Assembly (NCBI RefSeq): GCF_002902905.1
Contig: NZ_CP026124.1
Span: 2,356,001 to 2,420,000 of the forward strand
DNA from: Achromobacter sp. AONIH1
GTDB lineage: Bacteria; Pseudomonadota; Gammaproteobacteria; Burkholderiales; Burkholderiaceae_B
Direction of reading: 5' to 3'
DNA: 64,000 bases
Part shown: piece by piece, positions 42,442-50,611 of the stretch
How positions within the stretch are numbered: the stretch's first letter is position 1
Layout of the letters: the number at the start of each line of letters is the position of its first letter
Made by a program: the position numbers and the translations under genes
The notes under the pieces: model-generated
Told to the model about the DNA's origin: nothing
The model's input: the letters and a program-made list of their open reading frames with translations, nothing else
Database searches by the model: none

Positions 42442-42801
42442 TTAGTCGTCATCCGAAACGTGAGGATCGATTCGAAACCCGTCATATGTGTAAAGACCGA
42501 AACCGGCAGGGCCGTTTCGCCACTCCGCCTCGGGCCTCGACGCAGCCTCCGAATTACGCGCTACCCATGCTGCGGCGATGGCGAAGAGCAGGATGACAGC
42601 AAGCCCAGTCGCGACATACAGCATGACACCCGCGGCAACTAACTTCACCGCCCACAGCAACGCCAAAGCGAGACCTTTGGGCACTCCTTTGCCCAACAGC
42701 CAAGACGATAGTTGCCGTTCGATGCGCGCGCCCGCACGCCAGGCGCGGCCGAGCCAGTGGCCTAAGCGTTCGGGGAAGCTGCGATGTGTCTTTGCGTTCA
42801 T
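42442..42801 (-). CDS. DUF3742 family membrane protein
   Basis: A 119-residue protein (MNAKTHRSFPERLGHWLGRA...) with an amphipathic N-terminus, two membrane segments (about 50-95) and an acidic C-terminal tail. The ATG at 42801 with AGGTG upstream is preferred to a longer frame to 42849. DUF3742 genes mark the end of the transfer region in these ICEs, converging on traG. Role unknown. Confidence 0.85.
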   Translation of the reverse strand: MNAKTHRSFPERLGHWLGRAWRAGARIERQLSSWLLGKGVPKGLALALLWAVKLVAAGVMLYVATGLAVILLFAIAAAWVARNSEAASRPEAEWRNGPAGFGLYTYDGFRIDPHVSDDD

Positions 42802-42864
42802 GGCGGTCACCTGTGGTGCGCTATATGTTTGCTCCAGGTTGCCCTGCACGCCGTTGCGCGCAGA

Positions 42865-42875
42865 GCATCAATGCG
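42865..42875 (-). promoter_or_regulatory. Transfer-operon motif, copy 4
   Basis: Read on the minus strand: CGCATTGATGC, 74 bases before the DUF3742 start codon, the same distance as at copy 2. It completes the set of four transfer units sharing CGCATT at 69-74 bases. Confidence 0.4.
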
Positions 42876-42940
42876 ATTTTGGCACCGCGCGGTTCAGGCG
42901 CCCAAGGCGATAGGGATCATCAAGATGTCACCAATGATTA

Positions 42941-43022
42941 GATTTATACGTCAAATTCAACCAAGAGGCTACTTTTGCAGCATTTCTGCGTCTTGATCTA
43001 GAGTCTGATTGGATTTTTACGT
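42941..43022 (+). promoter_or_regulatory. Direct repeats in the AbiE promoter region
   Basis: GATTTATACGT at 42941-42951 and GATTTTTACGT at 43012-43022, in an AT-rich region directly before the AbiEi gene. AbiEi antitoxins are known to repress their own promoter through repeated operator sites, so these are operator candidates. Confidence 0.4.
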
Positions 43023-43033
43023 ATATTTAGCTC

Positions 43034-43792
43034 ATGAATGGATTTTCTAGACATCAGGTAATCAAGCATCTGCAAGCGGACCTTCCCAGGGGGGCACCGT
43101 TCGATCTGCAGCAGCTCGAAACCTTCGGCGTTTCGCCCCAGCTTGCCGCCCGCTACGTAGAAAGCGGATGGCTGGTGCGCCTTGGCCACGGGACATACGC
43201 GTTTCCCAACGACAACTTTGACGTCACCGGCGCGCTGCGTTTCCTCCAACAGCGCGTCGCAGGCTTGCACGTAGGCGGCAAAAGTGCTTTGGCCATGCAA
43301 GGGGTGCGGCACAACCTGAGCACACGCGAAATCTTAGTGCTGTGGGGAGAGGCGCGCTTCAGCCTGCCGGCTTGGTTCAGTGCACGCTTTCCTGCCAGGT
43401 ATGTCAACGCGCGGCTGTTTGACTGGCCTGACACAGGCGTGGCCGACAAGACTCTGCACACGCCTCCGGGCCAGCCGAAGGAACTGCAAGTGGCGGTGCC
43501 CGAACGCGCCGTACTCGAGATGCTGTACGAAGCGGGAACCCGACAGAGTCTGGAAGAGGTTCGCAACCTTTTCGACGGTTTGCGCTCGCCCCGTAAGGAA
43601 TTACTGGGCCAGCTCCTGTCCTGTTGCACCAGTGTCAAAACCGTACGCCTGTTCCTGACCTGGGCTCGCGAGACCGGCGTGGTTGATGTAGATGCACTGG
43701 TACAGCAATACCCGCTGCGCACCGGCAGCAGCAAACGTTGGATGAGCCGCATGGACGACGGCACCCTACTGAGCCTCAAGCCTCATGGATAA
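43034..43792 (+). CDS. abiEi: AbiEi-family antitoxin (type IV toxin-antitoxin)
   Basis: A 252-residue protein with an N-terminal winged-helix (RHQVIKHLQADLPRGAPFDLQQLETFGVSPQLAARYVESG, about 6-45; LVRLGHGTYAFP) and the C-terminal AbiEi domain (HVGGKSALAMQGVRH ... LQVAVPERAVLEMLYEAG). AbiEi represses its operon and counters the toxin without direct binding. The stop overlaps the start of the toxin gene by 8 bases, typical of TA pairs. It stabilises elements and can block phage. Confidence 0.88.
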   Translation: MNGFSRHQVIKHLQADLPRGAPFDLQQLETFGVSPQLAARYVESGWLVRLGHGTYAFPNDNFDVTGALRFLQQRVAGLHVGGKSALAMQGVRHNLSTREILVLWGEARFSLPAWFSARFPARYVNARLFDWPDTGVADKTLHTPPGQPKELQVAVPERAVLEMLYEAGTRQSLEEVRNLFDGLRSPRKELLGQLLSCCTSVKTVRLFLTWARETGVVDVDALVQQYPLRTGSSKRWMSRMDDGTLLSLKPHG

Positions 43793-44711
43793 GCAATACG
43801 CGGACACCGTCCGCCTGCTACTGAACATCACCCCCGACGTGTTCGCCAACGACATCTTCGCGATGAAGGGTGGAACGGCCATCAATCTGTTCGTTCAGGA
43901 TATGCCACGCCTGTCGGTCGACATCGATGTCGTCTATCTTCCCTGGCATGTTCCTCGGGATGAGGCGCTCATGGCCATCAATGAAGAGCTAGCCGCGATC
44001 GCCCAACGCGTCGAGCCACTGGGCATCCAAGCCCGTTTGATTCGCAGCAAGGAGCTGGGTGACACCAAGCTGATTGCCGAGGACGAGACCAGCCAGGTGA
44101 AAGTGGAGGTCAACGTGGTGTTCCGAGGCAACGTCCTACCTGTTACCCAACGCCCCTTGAGCAGCAAAACCAGTGACCTGTTCGGGGTGCAGTTCAGCGT
44201 GCCAACGTTGGACACGGCCGAACTCTACGCAGGCAAGCTGGTCGCAGCTCTCGATCGTCAGCACCCGCGAGATCTATTTGACGTCTGGCGCTTGTTCGAG
44301 ACGGGAGGTATCACCGACGAGATGGTCGAGTGCTTCGTTGTCTACCTTGCGGGCCACAACCGTCCGATCCATGAAGTGCTGTTCGGCAACGACAAAGACA
44401 TCGCCAATGAGTTTGAACGTGCGTTCGTCGGTATGACAGAACTTGATTGTCCGCTTGAGCAACTAATAAGCACTCGCGCTCGGTTGAGACATGAATTGCC
44501 TAAACGCCTGAGTAGCAAGCACGAGAGTTTTCTCCGTGGGCTGGCGCGTGCGCAACCTGACTGGTCTCTGCTGCAGTGTCAGCATGCGGAGCAACTCCCC
44601 GCGCTGCGCTGGAAACTATCAAATTTGGTGAAATTCATGGATAGCAGGCCACGCGATTTACTACTTCAAGCCGACATGCTTGATGCTGCATTTGAGACTG
44701 TTCGGAAGTAG
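43785..44711 (+). CDS. abiEii: AbiEii-family nucleotidyltransferase toxin
   Basis: A 308-residue nucleotidyltransferase: KGGTAINLF at 28-36 and SVDIDVVYLP at 45-54 give the GG and D-x-D of the fold, and a later VKVEVNVVFRG supplies the third strand. Helical C-terminal half. The active-site residues appear intact, so the toxin should be functional. It overlaps its antitoxin gene. No target is predicted; family members modify tRNA. Confidence 0.9.
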   Translation: MDKQYADTVRLLLNITPDVFANDIFAMKGGTAINLFVQDMPRLSVDIDVVYLPWHVPRDEALMAINEELAAIAQRVEPLGIQARLIRSKELGDTKLIAEDETSQVKVEVNVVFRGNVLPVTQRPLSSKTSDLFGVQFSVPTLDTAELYAGKLVAALDRQHPRDLFDVWRLFETGGITDEMVECFVVYLAGHNRPIHEVLFGNDKDIANEFERAFVGMTELDCPLEQLISTRARLRHELPKRLSSKHESFLRGLARAQPDWSLLQCQHAEQLPALRWKLSNLVKFMDSRPRDLLLQADMLDAAFETVRK

Positions 44712-44946
44712 CGGTCCCAGGCCTCACATTATTGCCTTACGGCAAGTATTCGTCCCGCAAAGCGGGCGCCTTAGATGCCGAAAAAAGGGGGAAAGGCATT
44801 GCGTATAGAGCCTTGCCTTGCCTCCACACCCTGAAGGATCCTGTTAACAAACGGGTTCGAAAGGGTGAATGGAATGGATGCCAAGGGGAACGGGCCTACC
44901 CGAAAAAGGAAAAGGCCCGTTGTAGCTCACTCCCTTGAGGTCCGCG
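44712..44946 (+). other. Hairpin-rich spacer before the relaxase gene
   Basis: No convincing gene. Hairpins: TTGCC-TTAC-GGCAA and CCCGC-AAA-GCGGG near 44738-44765, and AACGGGCC (44889-44896) with GGCCCGTT (44914-44921) just before the relaxase start. The last may be a leader hairpin. Promoter elements are not clear. Confidence 0.5.
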
Positions 44947-46770
44947 ATGTTTAAACTGTTTCAGAGAAAGCCACCAGTAGTACCCCGCACCGAAGTGGCA
45001 GTTACGGCCGAAACGGTCAACGGATTCACGAATCCAAAGGGAGCAGCGGTGCTGCTCGCCACGCCACGCCGCCAAAAGCTGCTCGAGCACATCTGGCAAC
45101 GTACTTCATTGCCGCGGGGAAAATTCGCCTCGCTCTATCAAGTACCGTTGGAACGCTACGCCGAACTAGTCCAGCAGTTTCCTGCATCTGAAAGTCATCA
45201 TCATGCCTATCAGGGAGGCATGCTCGATCATGGTCTTGAGATCGTTGCATATGCCCTAAAACTTCGACAGTCGTATCTACTGCCCACCGGTTCAACACCA
45301 GAAGACCAAGCCGAGCAAGCCGAAGCCTGGACTGCGGCGACAGCCTATGCATCCCTATTGCACGACATAGGTAAGCTTGCAGTGGATCTGAGCGTCGAGC
45401 AGTCAGATGGCGCCACGTGGCATCCCTGGCATGGGCCTTTGCAGTTACCGTACCGATTTCGGTACCGCGAGAATCGTGAGTACCGCTTACATAGCGCTGC
45501 GACAGGACTGCTATACAACCAACTTCTCAATCGAGAAATTCTCGATTGGCTCAGTGGGTATCCGGCGCTGTGGTCGGCGTTGCTGTACGTTCTGGCCGGA
45601 CAGTATGAGTATGCTGGTGTTTTAGGTGAGCTAGTCGTACAAGCAGACCGCGCTTCAGTGGCACAAGAACTGGGCGGCGACCCTGCACGAGCAATAACAG
45701 CACCGAAACATGCCCTTCAGCGCAAGCTGTTGGATGGATTGCGTTACCTAGTCAAGCACGAGCTAAAACTGAACCAGCCGGAGGCTTCTGACGGCTGGAT
45801 AACTCAAAATGCCTTGTGGCTCGTAAGCAAGACCGTTTCCGACAAGCTCCGCGCACATCTGCTATCTCAAGGCATGGATGGCATTCCATCCAATAACACT
45901 GCCATCTTCAACGTACTTCAAGAGCATGGCTTATTGGTTCCTACAAAAGATGATCGGGCAATCTGGCGTGCAGTAGTCAATAACAATGCTGGATGGTCGC
46001 ATAGCTTTACTTTGCTGCAGATTTCGCCCGCATTGTTTTGGCAACCCAACGAACGCCCCGCATCATTTTCAGGAACTGTGACTACTCTCGATGACCAGGA
46101 GGACATCGACGCAGCGATTCCTTTGCCGTCCACAATGACAGCACTACCGGCCCATTCCAACGCTACCGCATACTGGACCGCAACCGATGATGGGGAGACT
46201 GAATCAATTGATGGGCAGAACTTTCCCGACACACAAGCGGTGGATGATCTGTTGTCAATTTTCTCTTCCCAAGAAGAAGGGGCTGCAGAAAATTCGTCAC
46301 CACGTCCAAAACAGTCTCCCTCATGCGATAAGCCGTCAGTGTCATCTGAAGAGAGATCATTCCAACAGCCTCCTAGCCCCGCCACTCTGCCTTCAGCAAA
46401 GCACTTTATTTTCTGGCTAAAGCAAGGCCTTCAGTCGCACAGAATTCTTATAAATGACGCGAAGGCCCTTGTGCATACCGTCGCTGAGACCGCATATCTC
46501 GTTAGTCCAGGTGTATTTCAGCGTTATGCACAAGAGCATCCAGCGATTTCATCAATGGCAAAAGCAGAAGAACAGCAGAATTGGCAATGGATTCAAAAAC
46601 AATTCGAGAAACTTCAAATCCACCGCAAGCAGCAAAGCGGATTGAATATTTGGACATGTGAGGTAGTTGGCCCACGGCGGTCACGGAAACTGCATGGTTA
46701 TCTACTGGATGACCCCAAGCAAATATTTAACGAATGCCCCCCGAATAATCCGTACCTCCAAGTGGTGTGA
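44947..46770 (+). CDS. MobH-family relaxase (TraI-type)
   Basis: A 607-residue relaxase that nicks the transfer origin. The MobH signature is present: FPASESHHHAYQGGMLDHGLE at about 76-96 and an HD-type YASLLHDIGKLAVDL at about 134-148, where His/Asp residues coordinate metal. The C-terminal 150 residues form a second domain (SAKHFIFWLKQGLQSHRILI...), linked by a disordered acidic stretch (about 370-480). ATG at 44947, with GAGG 6 bases upstream, is favoured over the in-frame TTG at 44935. GC is lower than in the transfer operons. Confidence 0.92.
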   Translation: MFKLFQRKPPVVPRTEVAVTAETVNGFTNPKGAAVLLATPRRQKLLEHIWQRTSLPRGKFASLYQVPLERYAELVQQFPASESHHHAYQGGMLDHGLEIVAYALKLRQSYLLPTGSTPEDQAEQAEAWTAATAYASLLHDIGKLAVDLSVEQSDGATWHPWHGPLQLPYRFRYRENREYRLHSAATGLLYNQLLNREILDWLSGYPALWSALLYVLAGQYEYAGVLGELVVQADRASVAQELGGDPARAITAPKHALQRKLLDGLRYLVKHELKLNQPEASDGWITQNALWLVSKTVSDKLRAHLLSQGMDGIPSNNTAIFNVLQEHGLLVPTKDDRAIWRAVVNNNAGWSHSFTLLQISPALFWQPNERPASFSGTVTTLDDQEDIDAAIPLPSTMTALPAHSNATAYWTATDDGETESIDGQNFPDTQAVDDLLSIFSSQEEGAAENSSPRPKQSPSCDKPSVSSEERSFQQPPSPATLPSAKHFIFWLKQGLQSHRILINDAKALVHTVAETAYLVSPGVFQRYAQEHPAISSMAKAEEQQNWQWIQKQFEKLQIHRKQQSGLNIWTCEVVGPRRSRKLHGYLLDDPKQIFNECPPNNPYLQVV

Positions 46771-46904
46771 CAGATGTACTTTGGTCGCTGCGAACGGTTG
46801 GATTCACAGCATTCGCGAATACAGCCTTCTGTCCCAGCACAGCGCGCTGCCCTGTAGAGGTCGAGGCCGAATCCGTCGCTGTGCCAGAGAACCTAAGCGG
46901 TCAC

Positions 46905-47669
46905 TCAAGCCGCATCGAACGGACGCCGTGACATCAATGCAAATACCCCCCAGCCCAGATACTCACGGGAGTATGTGACATGACGCTCCGGCTCAGAGGT
47001 CAGTTTGGAGCGGACCATCTCAGTCAGCTCATCCTCAGGATTCGCTTCAAGCCATCGGCGCATGGTGAGCCATTTGGCGGCCTCGTAACGATCCCAACCA
47101 TCTTGATTGGCCAGAACCATTTCAACAACGTCATAGCCAATCTCGCCGAACGAGGCGATAAGCCTTGGAAGCACAAGAAAGTGGGAGATCGAGTAGGCGA
47201 GACATCCCTTGGCCACGTCCTCCGTCGGCGGCAACTGCCGCCAATAGGGCTCACCTATCAGGACGACTCCTCCACTCCTAAGGCTTCGCGCTAGAAGCTC
47301 GATAGTGCCGGCGACTCCTCCGCCTATCCAGGTAGCTCCTATGCAAGCAGCCACGTCAACCTTGTCCTCGGAAACATAGCCAGCTGCATCGCCATGGATG
47401 AACTTAACCTGTTGAGCTACGCCCAGGTCTTGAGCGCGCAGCTTTGCTTTTTCAGTGAACAACGGGCTCATATCAATGCCAGTACCCACGATGCCATAAT
47501 CACGAGCCCAGGTGCACAACATCTCACCGGATCCGCTACCTAGATCAAGCACTTGCGTCCCTGCTTCAAGACTCAATGCCGAACCCAACGTGGCGAACTT
47601 GTCGGGGGTGAATGGAATATGAATGCGGTGCGCACTCTCCATAATGCTGAATATTCGAGGAATGTCCAT
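46905..47669 (-). CDS. Class I SAM-dependent methyltransferase
   Basis: A 254-residue methyltransferase: motif I VLDLGSGSGEMLCTWA near 39-54, a VGTGIDMSPLF acidic loop, GDAAGYV and a C-terminal DGWDRYEAAKWLTMRRWLE typical of small-molecule methyltransferases. It is the last gene of the long minus-strand cluster, directly behind fabI (16 bases). The ATG at 47669 is preferred to an in-frame TTG at 47681. The substrate is unknown. Confidence 0.8.
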   Translation of the reverse strand: MDIPRIFSIMESAHRIHIPFTPDKFATLGSALSLEAGTQVLDLGSGSGEMLCTWARDYGIVGTGIDMSPLFTEKAKLRAQDLGVAQQVKFIHGDAAGYVSEDKVDVAACIGATWIGGGVAGTIELLARSLRSGGVVLIGEPYWRQLPPTEDVAKGCLAYSISHFLVLPRLIASFGEIGYDVVEMVLANQDGWDRYEAAKWLTMRRWLEANPEDELTEMVRSKLTSEPERHVTYSREYLGWGVFALMSRRPFDAA

Positions 47670-47684
47670 TCTTCTGTCCAAGGT

Positions 47685-48449
47685 TCAAGTAACGATGGAA
47701 TAGCCGCCGTCAATATAGTGCACTCCACCTGTGAGGTTCCCTGCCGCGGGTGAAGCCAGAAACGCGGCCATCTCCCCCACATCCTCAATTGTGGCCAAGC
47801 GATGCGTTGGTGCTTGCCTGATAACACTCTCCATCAGCTCATGAAAATCATCTATGCCGGATGCGGCCCTTGTTGCTATAGGTCCTGGCGAAAGGGCGTG
47901 CACACGGATACCTTTTTCACCAAGTTCCGCAGCTGCGTAACGCATGGCGCATTCAAGCGCAGCCTTTACAGGCCCCATCATGTTGTAGGTTTCAACTACC
48001 CGATTCGCACCAAGAAAAGAAACTGTGAGACAAGTTCCACCGTTGGTCATCCGTGACTCTGCCATGTGAAGCATGCGTAGAAAAGAATGGACGGACACGT
48101 CCATTGCTTTCGAGAAACCGATCGCAGAACAGTCGATTAATCGACCATTTAAATCATCTTTTGGTGCAAAGGCAATTGAATGCACCAAAGTGTCAAGCTT
48201 CCCCCATCGTGTATCAATTTCAGAAAAAACCTCTTCCAGTTGATCGGGATTGGTGACATCCAACGGCAGCATGATCTCCGCGTCCAATTGCTCAGCAAGA
48301 GGCCGAACGTACACCTCCGCCTTTGCATTTAGCCAGGTAACTGCCAACTTAGCTCCGCAACGATGCAGCGCCTTGGCACAGCCCCACGCAATAGAATCTT
48401 GATTGGCAATGCCTACCACGAGAGCGCGCTGCCCCTTTAATGAACTCAT
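47685..48449 (-). CDS. fabI: FabI-like enoyl-ACP reductase (Tyr to Phe at one active-site position)
   Basis: A 254-residue short-chain dehydrogenase-type enoyl reductase: GIANQDSIAWGCAKAL at 13-28, HSIAFAPKDDLNGRL near 90-104, SFLGANR at 144-150, YNMMGPVK at 155-162 and PIATRAASGIDDF near 191-203. In E. coli FabI the equivalent of SFLG is SYLG, so the first of the two active-site tyrosines is Phe145 here while Tyr155 and Lys162 are kept. A longer frame to 48476 has no better start. It likely works beside or instead of the host FabI. Lower GC than the genes upstream. Confidence 0.85.
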   Translation of the reverse strand: MSSLKGQRALVVGIANQDSIAWGCAKALHRCGAKLAVTWLNAKAEVYVRPLAEQLDAEIMLPLDVTNPDQLEEVFSEIDTRWGKLDTLVHSIAFAPKDDLNGRLIDCSAIGFSKAMDVSVHSFLRMLHMAESRMTNGGTCLTVSFLGANRVVETYNMMGPVKAALECAMRYAAAELGEKGIRVHALSPGPIATRAASGIDDFHELMESVIRQAPTHRLATIEDVGEMAAFLASPAAGNLTGGVHYIDGGYSIVT

Positions 48450-48623
48450 GCTCTGCAGCCCCTTCGAAAATATCAACGGAATAGTCGTATAGGATCGTTT
48501 TCTTGACAGTTTTCTAAAGTACAGAAAGCATCAAAAAAAACACCCTGATACCAGGAAATCGGCCAGCCGCAGTTTGATCTTGAAAAAGCGCAGATACTTG
48601 AAGTGCGACGAATGACCGAAGAC
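48450..48623. other. Gap between fabI and phaC genes, possible internal promoter
   Basis: A 174-base AT-rich spacer. On the minus strand CTGTCA followed about 14 bases later by TATACG resembles a weak sigma-70 promoter with short spacing. No gene is seen. It would allow the fabI/methyltransferase genes to be expressed separately. Confidence 0.3.
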
Positions 48624-50438
48624 CTAACTGTGTGGAGGCTCTGAGAAAGCACTGACGTCATTGGCTCCATAGCCCTTTGGGTGCTCCACTTCGGAAGCAC
48701 GCTCCTTGACATAATTTCCAGGAGCGTCCCCGCAAGGACGATAGCCTTTGCCTACGGTCCCAATCCTTGGTGGCTTGACGGGAGTCCCTCCCTGACTGTT
48801 AAGCCAATCCACCCAAGCGGGCCACCACGAGCCCGTGCGGCTTTGCGCAATCTGACGCCATTCGTCTGGAGCTTGGTAGGGAGTACGTGCGAGGCGTCTA
48901 TGTATCAGGTACTCGCGACGTGGACGCCCCGGCTCACTGACAATACCGGCATTGTGCCCCCCGTTGGTGAGCACAAAAGTGATCTCTGCCTGGGAAAACA
49001 GGTGCAACTTATAAACGGACTGCCACGGAGCAACGTGGTCAGATGTCGTACCCACACAAAATGTCGGTAGGTTGATGTCTCCTAGCGAAACAGGGCGCCC
49101 ATCCACCAAATACCGTCCTCCGCTCAGATCATTGTTGAGATACAAACGCCGGAGATACTCAGAATGCATACGTGCTGGCATGTTGGTGGTGTCGGCATTC
49201 CATGCCATCAAATCGTTCATCGGCCGACGATCTCCCAGCATGTATTCATTGACTATGCGCGACCATACAAGCTCGTAGGAGCGCAGCATTTGAAATGCGC
49301 CACTCATTTGACGGGCATCGAGATAGCCTGCGACAGCCATGTGAGCTTCGAGAAGCGCCAACTGGCCCTCGCTTATGAATAGCCCCAACTCACCAGGCTC
49401 ACTGAAGTCGGTCTGAGCCGCTAAAAGCGTGAGTGAAGCCAGGCGTGTGTCCCCATCCCGTGACATGGCCGCAGCTGCGATAGACAGAAGCGTTCCCCCC
49501 AGACAGTACCCTGCAGCATGAACCTGGCGCTTCGGAACTATGGCGTTGATCGCCGAAAGAGCAGCTTGGATACCTAGCACTTGGTAATCCTCCATGCTCA
49601 GTTCTCTATCTTCCGATGAAGGATTTCGCCAAGAGATGCAGAAAACCGTGAATCCCTGACCGACCAGGTATCTAATAAGTGAGTTACGTGGCGACAGATC
49701 CAAGATGTAGTACTTCATGATCCATGCTGGAACTATCAGAAGCGGCTCTGAGTTGACCTTTTCGGTAGTAGGCTCGTACTGTATTAATTCAATCAGACGA
49801 TTTCTAAGAACTACTTTCCCCGGCGAAACGGCCACGTCTCGGCCGACTTGAAAGTTCTCAGCTCCAGGCGGGAGACCTCCAGAAACGCTGCGATTAAAGT
49901 CGTCCATTAAGTTGGAGAGTCCACGCAAAAGGTTTGCACCATTTTCAGCGCGCGTTCTCTCCTGGACAACTGGGTTGAGAAAACCAACATTGAATGGCGA
50001 GAGGGCGTCCAACCATTGCTTCGTTGTAAATTCGACAATACGTTGTGACTTCGGATCAACTCCCCATATTCCCTGAGTTGCCTCTGCCCACCAGCTCGAC
50101 TGTAGCTGAAACGCTTCGCGAAAAAGGCTGTAGGGAAACTCATTCCAAGCGGGATCAGTTAAGCGCTGGTTTTTGGAGATGGGAAGTTGAGGCAACGGAT
50201 CGCCTTGAGCCACATGAATGCAAGACTGCATGATTAAATCTGACAGATGCCTGGTCTGGTCATCCCCCAACTTAATCAAATCATTCAACTTGGCCGGACT
50301 TGATGCGAGATGTAGAGACCAGTCCATCCAGGCAAGCAATCCTGATTCAGGTGAAAAATTCGACCAAGCTTTCGCCCATGCTGCATGGAACTCACCGTCA
50401 TCTTTTTTTGAATGCGCATCTTTGTCGTTTTGAGCCAT
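48624..50438 (-). CDS. phaC: Class I PHA (polyester) synthase PhaC
   Basis: A 604-residue alpha/beta-hydrolase of the PHA synthase family, which polymerises (R)-3-hydroxyacyl-CoA. The lipase-like box GYCLGG (310-315) supplies the catalytic Cys312, TTSDHVAPW (464-472) the aspartate (467) and TNGGHNAGIV (491-500) the histidine (495). Length is typical of class I enzymes. GGAG lies 8 bases before the ATG. It works with PhaA, PhaB and the phasin encoded upstream in the same cluster. Confidence 0.93.
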   Translation of the reverse strand: MAQNDKDAHSKKDDGEFHAAWAKAWSNFSPESGLLAWMDWSLHLASSPAKLNDLIKLGDDQTRHLSDLIMQSCIHVAQGDPLPQLPISKNQRLTDPAWNEFPYSLFREAFQLQSSWWAEATQGIWGVDPKSQRIVEFTTKQWLDALSPFNVGFLNPVVQERTRAENGANLLRGLSNLMDDFNRSVSGGLPPGAENFQVGRDVAVSPGKVVLRNRLIELIQYEPTTEKVNSEPLLIVPAWIMKYYILDLSPRNSLIRYLVGQGFTVFCISWRNPSSEDRELSMEDYQVLGIQAALSAINAIVPKRQVHAAGYCLGGTLLSIAAAAMSRDGDTRLASLTLLAAQTDFSEPGELGLFISEGQLALLEAHMAVAGYLDARQMSGAFQMLRSYELVWSRIVNEYMLGDRRPMNDLMAWNADTTNMPARMHSEYLRRLYLNNDLSGGRYLVDGRPVSLGDINLPTFCVGTTSDHVAPWQSVYKLHLFSQAEITFVLTNGGHNAGIVSEPGRPRREYLIHRRLARTPYQAPDEWRQIAQSRTGSWWPAWVDWLNSQGGTPVKPPRIGTVGKGYRPCGDAPGNYVKERASEVEHPKGYGANDVSAFSEPPHS

Positions 50439-50611
50439 AAATTATCTCCGCGCGCTTGCGGTTCTGCTGACAAATAAATACCTAGAGCGCGCCGAGGTTA
50501 AATTAGCGACGCGTTTGATATCATGATTTTGTAACTAACAAATCGCCACACCGGCCCACTGAATTCCGATGGGTTTAGGCAGAAAACTCTCTGAAACCTC
50601 AGTGGAATTTT

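Noticed and set aside
44732..44938. A 68-codon frame before the relaxase gene
   Set aside because: No ribosome-binding site or recognisable sequence; the stretch is mostly hairpins.
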